This document shows positions 1 through 7,579 of a stretch of 64,000 nt of DNA, in pieces (position 1 is the first letter of the stretch; each line of letters starts with the position of its first letter). Below the pieces are notes generated by a model. That model saw only the letters and a list, made by a program, of their open reading frames with translations. It was not told the origin of the DNA and ran no database searches. The position numbers and the translations under genes were made by a program. The stretch is from Cedecea neteri (GTDB lineage Bacteria > Pseudomonadota > Gammaproteobacteria > Enterobacterales > Enterobacteriaceae). The stretch covers positions 4,154,001 to 4,218,000 of the forward strand of contig NZ_CP009458.1 in the NCBI RefSeq assembly GCF_000758305.1, given 5' to 3'.

Positions 1-125
1 ACCCCGCTGCGCGTGAGCGTGATGCGGTCGAGCAGCTTACTGCAATGTGCACAATGTGTCTGGGTGTGTTTGAAATCTTTGAGATAGCGGCTTAATGGCC
101 GTCTTTTTGACTGCTGCACCGTCAT
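1..125 (-). CDS. fliZ: FliZ, N-terminal part (runs off the left edge)
   Basis: Translating the minus strand from the ATG at 125 gives a protein starting MTVQQSKRRPLSRYLKDFK, followed by a Cys-x-x-Cys pair and LLDRITLTR. This is the start of FliZ, the regulator that follows fliA and helps switch between motility and the curli/RpoS programme. Only about 41 codons lie in the window. The gene is too short here for a standard ORF listing. It starts 38 bases after the fliA stop, as expected for the fliAZ operon. The match to the family N-terminus is strong; everything beyond residue 41 is unseen. Confidence 0.9.
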   Translation of the reverse strand, partial: MTVQQSKRRPLSRYLKDFKHTQTHCAHCSKLLDRITLTRSG

Positions 126-163
126 GATAATTCCCAGGTCGTCAGATAATTGTGCGGCACTCC

Positions 164-883
164 CTACAACTTACCCAGTTTGGTGCGCAAACGCTTGATC
201 GCCTGGCTATGCAACTGGCTAACCCGTGACTCACCCACATCAAGCACCGCGCCAATCTCTTTGAGATTCAGCTCTTCCTGGTAATAGAGCGTCAGCACCA
301 GTTGTTCGCGTTCCGGTAAAGCCTCAATGGCTTCCATTACGCGCTGGCGAAGATTGCTGTCCAGTAATTGCTGTAGCGGGTTTGCCTGCTGGTGCTCCTC
401 GGTGACCAGTTCAATGCTATCGCCATGCTCTTCCCGCCACTCGTCATAAGAGAAGAGTTGGCTGTTATTGGTGTCGAGCAACATCTGGCGATACTCTTCG
501 AGCGGGATGTCCAGTCGCTCCGCGACTTCCGTCTCGGTAGCGTTACGCCCCAGCTCTTGCTCCAGTTGACCAATCGCCTGTGCCACACCGCGAGCGTTAC
601 GCCTGACGCTTCGCGGCACCCAATCACGGCTGCGCAACTCATCAAGCATCGCCCCACGGATGCGCTGCACCGCGTAGGTAGTAAATGCCGTTCCCTGCAG
701 GGCATCGTAACGTTCGACTGCATTCAACAACCCGATGCCGCCTGCCTGTAGCAGATCGTCGAGCTCCACACTCGCCGGCAGACGTACCTGCAGGCGCAAT
801 GCTTCGTGACGCACAAGCGGTACATAACGCTGCCACAGCGAGTGTTTATCCATTACACCTTCAGCGGTATACAGTGAATTCAC
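164..883 (-). CDS. fliA: Flagellar sigma factor FliA (sigma-28)
   Basis: This 239-residue protein has the same length as E. coli FliA and is near identical to it along its length. Sigma region 2 (about residues 20-90, with the DLLQAGGIGLLNAVERYD core and the TFTTYAVQRIRGAM stretch) binds the -10 element. Region 4 (about 185-235, ending SQAIKRLRTKLGKL) binds the -35 element. It directs RNA polymerase to late flagellar promoters and is held by the anti-sigma FlgM until the hook is finished. Its own gene has a sigma-28-like site upstream, and fliZ follows. Predicted FliA targets in this window include fliC and fliD. Confidence 0.98.
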   Translation of the reverse strand: MNSLYTAEGVMDKHSLWQRYVPLVRHEALRLQVRLPASVELDDLLQAGGIGLLNAVERYDALQGTAFTTYAVQRIRGAMLDELRSRDWVPRSVRRNARGVAQAIGQLEQELGRNATETEVAERLDIPLEEYRQMLLDTNNSQLFSYDEWREEHGDSIELVTEEHQQANPLQQLLDSNLRQRVMEAIEALPEREQLVLTLYYQEELNLKEIGAVLDVGESRVSQLHSQAIKRLRTKLGKL

Positions 884-908
884 GATAAACAGCCCTGCGT
901 TAGTTGAG

Positions 909-935
909 TTATCGGCATGATTATCCGTTTCTGCA
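909..935 (-). promoter_or_regulatory. Sigma-28 type promoter of fliA
   Basis: On the minus strand a perfect GCCGATAA -10 box (909-916) lies 25 bases before the fliA start. At the right 15-base spacing the -35 position reads TGCA rather than TAAA. The -10 is therefore strong and the -35 weak. This fits FliA autoregulation alongside FlhDC-dependent transcription. No FlhDC site was assigned. Confidence 0.7.
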
Positions 936-1269
936 GGGGTTTTAATCGGATGAATAGTGGGTGAAATGGGGGGTTATTTGGAGGTTATGAAGAAATAAAC
1001 CCCTCGAAATTTAACCATAAAGTATGGCAAATCATGTTCCGGCTTACTTAAAAGTATCAATTGGTTGTTAAATATTAACGTCACATACTATAGCGAAACC
1101 GGAGAAATTAAGCCGGAGAATCTATCCGGTAAAAAAAGGATAAAATCATCTGTTATTCCAGGCCTGATCTCTGGCCGGGTTATCATACAGTGATAAATAT
1201 ACGCGTCGTTTCTCTGCGGAAAGCTCCCCCTGCCGCCAGGCGAAGCAGATTACAAGACAGGTCATTTAC
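936..1269. other. Intergenic region between fliA and the ATP-grasp gene
   Basis: This is the AT-rich divergent spacer at the island boundary. It should hold the promoter of the plus-strand ATP-grasp/methyltransferase pair. I found no clear sigma-28 box on the plus strand and no convincing small ORF. Two copies of a CCGGAGAA word occur near 1100-1122. There is nothing else I can support. Confidence 0.4.
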
Positions 1270-2226
1270 ATGAACATTTTAATTACGGCTATAGGGTCAA
1301 TGTCTGCACCAGCCGTGATAAATGCGCTGAAACGCGCATCCCACACCGTCATTGGGTGTGATATTTATCCTGAACAATGGGTGTATGCTTCTCGTCTGGT
1401 CGACAATTTTGTACAGGTTCCCCGTGCAACGGATAGCCAGGCTTTTATAGAAAGTATCAATGCAATTTGCGACCAACATCGCATTGAAGCCATCATCCCG
1501 CTGACCGATGTCGAAGTGGACGCGCTTTCTGATGCCCGCGGTAAACTGTGTTCATCCGCCACGCTGGCGCTGATGGCCGCGGATGCCATTACGCTCGCCA
1601 GGGACAAACTGACCTGGAGTAAACAATTTGCACATAACGGCATTTTTCTTCCACTGCCTGCCGTCGCACTTGCCGAGTCACACGAGCTTGCATTTGGTTT
1701 CCCGGTCATTCTCAAACAAAGGCATGGCCGCAGCAGCGAAGGGCTTCGCCGCGTGGAGACCGAAGCCGAACTGATTGAGCTACGTCAGCGGCTGAACGGC
1801 AACGACTGGATTGTCCAGCCGTATCTGCCAGGAGATGTTCACGTCATTGATATTGTCCGGCAGCGCGAGTCCGGCGAATGGGTGGGCGTTGCCCGCAAAG
1901 AGCTATTGCGCACCGCGAACGGGGCCGGATTAACCGTTGAAATCCTCCAGGATGATGGGCTGCTCGCCAAAGCGGCAGAAGTTGCCAGGCTGCTCGACCT
2001 GAACGGCTGCATCAATATTGAATTTATGCGCCACCCCACCGGGGATTACCTGATGGACATAAACCCCCGCTTTTCCGCTGGGGTCGAATTTTCGGTCATG
2101 GCAGGCTACGACATGATTACCAATCATCTCCATTGTTTCACCCGCCAGCCTATACAACCAGCCGTTGTCGTACAAAATGCCGTTTTTACGCGCCACTACG
2201 TCGCTGAGAAATCATTCACAGGATAG
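1270..2226 (+). CDS. ATP-grasp family protein (carbamoyl-phosphate-synthase-like fold)
   Basis: The 318-residue protein starts with a Rossmann-like pre-ATP-grasp domain (MNILITAIGSMSAPAVINAL; residues 1-100). An ATP-grasp core follows, with FPVILKQRHGRSSEG near 145 and the acidic Mg-binding segment INIEFM then DINPRFSAG near 250-275. Such enzymes form amide or thioester bonds through acyl phosphates. The gene sits in the fliA-fliC interval, a known site for flagellin-modifying genes, and is followed 4 bases later by a methyltransferase. I infer that it attaches an acyl or amino-acid group to the amino sugar that decorates flagellin. The substrate is unknown and no specific family name can be given. 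Confidence 0.75.
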   Translation: MNILITAIGSMSAPAVINALKRASHTVIGCDIYPEQWVYASRLVDNFVQVPRATDSQAFIESINAICDQHRIEAIIPLTDVEVDALSDARGKLCSSATLALMAADAITLARDKLTWSKQFAHNGIFLPLPAVALAESHELAFGFPVILKQRHGRSSEGLRRVETEAELIELRQRLNGNDWIVQPYLPGDVHVIDIVRQRESGEWVGVARKELLRTANGAGLTVEILQDDGLLAKAAEVARLLDLNGCINIEFMRHPTGDYLMDINPRFSAGVEFSVMAGYDMITNHLHCFTRQPIQPAVVVQNAVFTRHYVAEKSFTG

Positions 2227-2230
2227 AGAT

Positions 2231-2947
2231 ATGAGCCAAATAACAGAGCCTGAAAAGCTCACCACGGCCGAGGACTGGGACAATAAATGGCAGGGTATTT
2301 TCGACCATTACCAAAACGATCTTCGCCACGCCTACTATATTGATGCGGTCAGAAAAAGCCGTGAAAAGCGGGTTCTGGAGATTGCTGCCGGTAGCTTTCG
2401 CGATATCGTCCAGTTGACAAAGCGTGGCGCAGAGGGCCACGGAATAGACTTTTCGCCAGAATCCGTGAGTCTTGCGAAAAAGCTTTACCCCTCCCTGCAG
2501 GATCGTTTTTCCGTGATGAATGCCTTCGAACTGCAGTACCCGGACAAGCATTTTGATATCAGTTACCACAATGGGTTTTGGGGGCTATTTGCGGATGAAG
2601 ATATCCAAAAAATGGCGCTTGAGCAGGCCCGTATCACTCGCGGCAGAATGATCGTCACGGTACATAACGCCCATAATCAGTCATTTGCTGATTACTTTAA
2701 GGTGAAAAAAGAGACCGACTCGCTGTTTAACATCCGCTTCTTTACCGTCGAACAGATGCAGGAAATCCTCGGCAAAGTCGCCCGCAAAGTCACCATTATC
2801 CCGGTTGGCAAAGGCAAAAAAACGCACGAAGACTGGCTGATACGCCACGGCCTTCATAACCCGTTATTGATTAACGCCATGTTTAGATTGTCCGGCCAGC
2901 GCTACCTTGAGCGCAGCGAGCGCTTGATGTGTATCGCCGAGCTATAA
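2231..2947 (+). CDS. Class I SAM-dependent methyltransferase
   Basis: The start is the ATG at 2231 (MSQITEPEKL). It lies just after the upstream stop and 7 bases past an AGGA; a longer frame from 2165 would overlap the ATP-grasp gene and is not favoured. The 238-residue product has SAM motif I as VLEIAAGSFRD near residue 50, an acidic HGIDFSPES near 72, and an FDISYHNGFWGLF segment near 110. This is a small-molecule or sugar type of Rossmann methyltransferase. Translation is probably coupled to the ATP-grasp gene. A role in methylating the flagellin glycan or its acyl group is inferred only from position. Confidence 0.75.
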   Translation: MSQITEPEKLTTAEDWDNKWQGIFDHYQNDLRHAYYIDAVRKSREKRVLEIAAGSFRDIVQLTKRGAEGHGIDFSPESVSLAKKLYPSLQDRFSVMNAFELQYPDKHFDISYHNGFWGLFADEDIQKMALEQARITRGRMIVTVHNAHNQSFADYFKVKKETDSLFNIRFFTVEQMQEILGKVARKVTIIPVGKGKKTHEDWLIRHGLHNPLLINAMFRLSGQRYLERSERLMCIAEL

Positions 2948-2965
2948 CAGCACGTGCAACACAGT

Positions 2966-3000
2966 AAAAAGGGCCTTGTCGCAAGACAAAGCCCTTTTTT
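2966..3000. terminator. Bidirectional intrinsic terminator
   Basis: The sequence holds AAAAAGGGC, an inner TTGTC-GCAA-GACAA hairpin, then GCCCTTTTTT. It can terminate both the plus-strand methyltransferase operon and the minus-strand aminotransferase operon, which converge here. Confidence 0.85.
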
Positions 3001-3018
3001 CTTCACACGGACACCCAG

Positions 3019-4146
3019 CTATGCGGCGACGCTTTGCCCTTTAGCAATTCGCCTGACTGCCGCGATAATACGCAGTTGCTGTTCTTCTTCGAGATCCGGG
3101 AATATCGGCAAACACAGCACCTTGTTAGCCAGGTCGTTGGCTACCGGCAAATGCTCCGCAGCGGAGGACGGCAGATGCCGGTACATCGCGAAGGAACTGA
3201 TAAGCGGATAGAAATAGCGACGGGTATAAATCCCCTCTTCTTTTAATGCGTCGTACAACGCGTCACGGCTCACCGGGAAGCGTTCATCTATCAGCACGGG
3301 ATAGTAAGCGTGGTTCCACTCGTAATCGCTTTTCTGGGTATAAAACTCAAGGCCAGGAATATCGGCCAGACCTTCACAGTAGCGCTGATAAATGTCGGCC
3401 CGGGCGCTTAAGGCGCCGTCAATATGCTGAAGCTGCAACAGGCCAAACGCCGCCTGCACCTCATTCATTTTCGCGTTAATGCCCGGCGCAATTACCGTCG
3501 TTTCGTCGGCAAAGCCAAAGTTTTTCAGGTAATCAATGCGTTTCTTGGTTCTGGCGTCCGGGCAGATAATCGCCCCGCCTTCAATAGTATTAAACACTTT
3601 GGTGGCGTGGAAACTCAGGATAGACAAATCACCGCAGTTCAGGATGCTGCTACCGTTTTGCTTCACGCCAAAGGCATGCGCCGCATCGTAAATAACTTTG
3701 AGGCCATAGGTGTCGGCGATACGCTGAATTTTATCCACATCGCAGGGGATGCCATAGCAGTGCACCGGCATAATGGCCGTCGTTTGCGGGGTGATCAGCG
3801 CCTCAATCGCGTCGGCATTAATATTGAACGTCTGCGGGTCAATATCGGCAAAGACCGGCGTCAGGCCATTCCACAAGAGGCTGTGCGATGTCGCCACAAA
3901 TGAGTAAGGCGTGGTGATTACTTCGCCGCTCAGCCGCAGCGTCTGGAACGCGGTCAGCAGCGCCAGCGTGCCATTAGAGAACAGCGAAAGATATTTTACG
4001 CCCAGATAATCGGCCAGCGCCTGCTCTAGCTGCTGATGAAATGGCCCGTTGTTGGTCAGGTATTTATTTCCCCAAATCTGCTCGAGGTAAGGAACAAACT
4101 CCTCCAGAGGCGGAAGCAGAGGGCTGGTGACAAAAATATTTTTCAT
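3019..4146 (-). CDS. DegT/DnrJ family sugar aminotransferase, VioA-like
   Basis: The likely start is the ATG at 4146 (MKNIFVTSPLLPPLEEF), giving 375 residues; a longer frame would run into the upstream gene. The PLP-binding lysine lies in LSFHATKVFNT near residue 185. The fold-type I landmarks SLFSNGT, TTPYSFVATSHSL, YDAAHAFG and GINAKMNE are present. The N-terminus and overall pattern resemble VioA, which makes dTDP-4-amino-4,6-dideoxyglucose (viosamine) from the RmlB product. Viosamine derivatives are known flagellin glycans in pseudomonads. No rmlAB genes lie in the window, so the nucleotide sugar would come from elsewhere. It is the last gene of the minus-strand modification operon. Confidence 0.8.
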   Translation of the reverse strand: MKNIFVTSPLLPPLEEFVPYLEQIWGNKYLTNNGPFHQQLEQALADYLGVKYLSLFSNGTLALLTAFQTLRLSGEVITTPYSFVATSHSLLWNGLTPVFADIDPQTFNINADAIEALITPQTTAIMPVHCYGIPCDVDKIQRIADTYGLKVIYDAAHAFGVKQNGSSILNCGDLSILSFHATKVFNTIEGGAIICPDARTKKRIDYLKNFGFADETTVIAPGINAKMNEVQAAFGLLQLQHIDGALSARADIYQRYCEGLADIPGLEFYTQKSDYEWNHAYYPVLIDERFPVSRDALYDALKEEGIYTRRYFYPLISSFAMYRHLPSSAAEHLPVANDLANKVLCLPIFPDLEEEQQLRIIAAVRRIAKGQSVAA

Positions 4147-4186
4147 AGTACACCTCGGTGTGAAACCAGTTGGCGCGGCCCGCGCC

Positions 4187-7100
4187 TTATTCCAATACTG
4201 TGAACGTACGGTGTGCTTCACCGGCACAGTAAATTCGCCATGCTTCCCGCAACGCTCGTCCAAAAGTGTCAGCCACGTTGAAGCCGCCCGCGGTTTCCGC
4301 TGGCATTCTTTCACGCATTGTCATGCGTATTTCATTCAGTTCAGGCAGCCGGTCGCACCAGCTCAGCGCCTTCTGGATGTAATCTTCTTCGCTGTAGGCA
4401 ATAAAGTTTTCCAGTCCATGAATGCGCATAATATCGACACCCTGTCGGGCAGCCATTGTGGCACCGCACAGCGTCAGCGTTGGCACGCCCATCCAGCAGG
4501 CGTGGTTACTGGTGGTGCCACCAGAGTAGGGAAATGCATCAAGTAAAATGTCGATTTCATTGTGGTAAGCCAGATAATCAAGCAGCGGTGCTCTTTTCTT
4601 GAATATCAGGCGCGACGGTTCAATACCCAGCAGCTCGAGTTTCCTCGTCATCTCGACCACCATTTTTTCATCGTTCATAAAACCGATAACAAATTTGGCT
4701 TCAGGAGACTGTGCCAGGATAGTGGCCCACACCCGGAGGACTTCATCGTTGATCTTTTTAGGGCGATTAAAGCTGCCGAAGGTGAGGTAACCGTTTTTAA
4801 GCGCCGGCAGAGGTTCGATATCGGGGCTTTGCGGATCGGGCTCAAAGAACTTACGCATCTCAATAAACATGATGCTTTCGGTCAGTTGCTGTTCAAGATC
4901 GGCTGGCTCAGCGAGCGTCGCGGTCACAATACGGTAATCCATCGTTTTCAAACCGGTTGTGCCGGGGTAGCCAATCCAGGAGATTTGCACCGGTGCAGGG
5001 CGAAGCGCAAACGCCGGCAGACGGTTGTCAGAAGTGTGGCCCGAGAGATCAAACAGAATATCAATCCCGTCATGATAAACTTGTTCAGCAAGCTGCTGGT
5101 TGCTTAACTTGTCCACCTGCCGCCATAGCACGGAACCGGCCGCAAAATGTTCAGTGACCTCATCATGAACATAAGAGGTGCTGTACCCCACCAGCTCGAA
5201 ATGATTTCTGTCCAGCCCATCCCAGAACGGCGCTAAGAAGTGACTTACGGGATGCTTGCGTAAATCACCGGAAACAAAGCCCACGCGCAGTTTTTTATCA
5301 GGATTTTTTATACCCCGATAAGGCAGTTGCAGATGACAAGCCGCGGCCCATGCGCCTACCGTCTCACCGTATTGCAGATGTTTCTGGTACAGCTGTTCTG
5401 CCGTTACCTTATGGTCGTGGGTCATTGCAAACAGCAGTGCGGTAAAGTAGTCAAAATTACTCGGTTCCAGCGCGATCGCTTTGTTAAGAAACCAGGCGGC
5501 CTCGTCAAGTTTTTGGCTATCGCTGAGAATGATCCCCATCGTGGCAAAGTGAATCGCTTTCACCTCGTCGCAGCGCAACGAAACACGAGAACACTTTTCC
5601 GCCAGGGACATTTCACCCAGCTGGTAATATGAGTACGCAAGGCTATGCCAGAAATTGACGTTTTTATCTTCCAGCCTTAACAACCCCTGCAGGAGAAGAA
5701 TCGCGTAATAATGTTGGTTTGTTTTCTGTAGCCCTGTCGCCAGATCGTAATAAATATCCAGACTGGAGAAATAGTGTCCCATCAGCCGACAAAGCACTTC
5801 TTTTGCTTCATCCCAACGATTGGACAGCACAAGCGTTCGCGAATAACAGCGAAGCGCGGCAATATCCTCCGGGTTCTCTTTCAGTAGCTTCTCAGCACAG
5901 GTTTTCGCATCCTGAATCTTTTTCTCACGAATTAAACGATTAATCCGGTCGTAAGTATCTTCCGCAAGTTCTGATTCACGCTGGGGTAAGTCATTAACAT
6001 CTTTGCTAAGCAAACCGCCTCGCGATATCGAAACACTGAGCAGCAGCAAATTGTTCAACAGCGGTAGCAAAAATTGTGTTTTCCCCGTACGTAAAAAAAG
6101 CTGGTAGTGCTTTTTCCAGGCCACCGGAGACCCCATCAACGCGCCTTTTTTACGTAGCGACATAAAACACTGCCACGCCTCGGCATCCACACCGGCTAAA
6201 CCGTGTTGCAAATAGCGCCATTCTTCAGGCGTGACAGAAAACTCGCCGCCCCAGAGGTTCCTGTATACTTGTGAGGCATTCTCTTCTGACACGCCGTTTT
6301 TCAGCGATAAAATTGGCCGTAGCGTGTCATTTTCAGCCCGATCATAGGCCCCTGGAGTACAGCGCCAGTAGAGTCCGGCAGGCTGAGTGAGATAAAGATC
6401 TTTCAGTACGTTCAGGACTGCCTCCCGCACGTCAGTATTGTCTTCCGGCTTACGGCAGTTAATGACCAACTGTTCGACGCTTAGGCTGAATGGCCAGGCA
6501 GCCCCCAGCAGATCCAGAATGCGTAAAGTGATCGGATTCTCGCTACTAGACTGCTGCCCATCCCCGCCAATATGGCCGTTGTATATCGCCCCATTCTCGT
6601 TCATTTTGCGGCTAAAGTTTCCCGCCCAATAAAGTGATTCGAGGCACGAACTATCGGGCAATGCCGGGAGGTGTTCTTCGGTTCTGGTCGCACTGAGCAG
6701 ACTGAAGCGCTCGGAACGCGATACCGCAAAATCAAGATATTGTTGGGCGGAGATGCGCTGCTGCCCGGCGACGAGGGCGTGTAGCGTTGCGACCTTTTCA
6801 CCATAAGCGCGCGGCAGCTCATACTGAGGCACCGCATCACCAACATAGCGCAATCCCAGGTCGCTGACCTGACGGCAAAACTCAGTAAAAGACAAGGCTG
6901 CCGTGGTCGGAGAGAGATAACGCAAGGTCAGGGCAAGATCGCTCTCTTTCTCAGCCTGTTCAACCTGGGCTTTAAGTGTCCCTTCCGGTAGCGTCATCGC
7001 CAGATAGCTCAGCATGCCTCGCGCAGCATTGACCTGAGACTCAGGATCGGCATTCGCGCCCCGGGATGCATGGTAGCCAAGCGCTTCGCGAATGGCCGCG

Positions 7101-7555
7101 GTGTCAGGTTCGCCAGTGGAGGGATACCAGTGCAGGCAGACAACGCCGGAGGCAGAAAGATTTTGGCGGCACCAGAGCAAGAGTGCCTCTCGCTCCTGGC
7201 GGCCGAGTAACGAGAAAATACCGCGAATCACAATGTAGTCAAACTGCCCGCCTTCAGTGGCGAGAATATCCCCAAGTCCGGCGGTGAACAGCTCAATATT
7301 GCTGAGCCCTAATGCCTGAGTATGGCGCTGCCCTGTGGCAATCAAGCTTTCATCAATATCAATCCCCATCACCTGGCTTTCCGGGCACGCCAGCGCGTGG
7401 GCCGTAATGCATCCTCCCTCGCCACATCCTATTTCCAGCACGCGCGCGTGCGCAGGCTCCACCGTAGTAAGATGGTAGACGCAGGCCGCAGACTGAATAG
7501 CAACGGGCGAAATACGGTGATCCGGGTAATACTGACTCACGTTATGCTTATCCAT
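4187..7555 (-). CDS. Methyltransferase-TPR-SPINDLY (O-GlcNAc transferase type) fusion, probable flagellin modifying enzyme
   Basis: This 1122-residue multidomain protein has no signal peptide and should be cytoplasmic. Residues 35-150 are a class I methyltransferase (VLEIGCGEGG at 39-48). About 205-300 look like the regulatory domain that follows such methyltransferases, and about 340-440 like a winged helix, as in protein-lysine methyltransferases. TPR-like helices span about 530-715. Residues 755-1110 are a GT41/SPINDLY domain with SGDLRKHPVSHF, LSGHTSDNRLP, RPAPVQISWIGYPGTTG, FGSFNRPKKI and LDAFPYSGGTTSNHACWMG. The His of the HPVSHF motif and the Lys of RPKKI match active-site positions of OGT. 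It lies 40 bases before the aminotransferase and 24 after the preceding gene. I infer glycosylation, and perhaps methylation, of FliC. Confidence 0.85.
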   Translation of the reverse strand: MDKHNVSQYYPDHRISPVAIQSAACVYHLTTVEPAHARVLEIGCGEGGCITAHALACPESQVMGIDIDESLIATGQRHTQALGLSNIELFTAGLGDILATEGGQFDYIVIRGIFSLLGRQEREALLLWCRQNLSASGVVCLHWYPSTGEPDTAAIREALGYHASRGANADPESQVNAARGMLSYLAMTLPEGTLKAQVEQAEKESDLALTLRYLSPTTAALSFTEFCRQVSDLGLRYVGDAVPQYELPRAYGEKVATLHALVAGQQRISAQQYLDFAVSRSERFSLLSATRTEEHLPALPDSSCLESLYWAGNFSRKMNENGAIYNGHIGGDGQQSSSENPITLRILDLLGAAWPFSLSVEQLVINCRKPEDNTDVREAVLNVLKDLYLTQPAGLYWRCTPGAYDRAENDTLRPILSLKNGVSEENASQVYRNLWGGEFSVTPEEWRYLQHGLAGVDAEAWQCFMSLRKKGALMGSPVAWKKHYQLFLRTGKTQFLLPLLNNLLLLSVSISRGGLLSKDVNDLPQRESELAEDTYDRINRLIREKKIQDAKTCAEKLLKENPEDIAALRCYSRTLVLSNRWDEAKEVLCRLMGHYFSSLDIYYDLATGLQKTNQHYYAILLLQGLLRLEDKNVNFWHSLAYSYYQLGEMSLAEKCSRVSLRCDEVKAIHFATMGIILSDSQKLDEAAWFLNKAIALEPSNFDYFTALLFAMTHDHKVTAEQLYQKHLQYGETVGAWAAACHLQLPYRGIKNPDKKLRVGFVSGDLRKHPVSHFLAPFWDGLDRNHFELVGYSTSYVHDEVTEHFAAGSVLWRQVDKLSNQQLAEQVYHDGIDILFDLSGHTSDNRLPAFALRPAPVQISWIGYPGTTGLKTMDYRIVTATLAEPADLEQQLTESIMFIEMRKFFEPDPQSPDIEPLPALKNGYLTFGSFNRPKKINDEVLRVWATILAQSPEAKFVIGFMNDEKMVVEMTRKLELLGIEPSRLIFKKRAPLLDYLAYHNEIDILLDAFPYSGGTTSNHACWMGVPTLTLCGATMAARQGVDIMRIHGLENFIAYSEEDYIQKALSWCDRLPELNEIRMTMRERMPAETAGGFNVADTFGRALREAWRIYCAGEAHRTFTVLE

Positions 7556-7579
7556 TATTTTGAAGAAATAAATGCAGAC

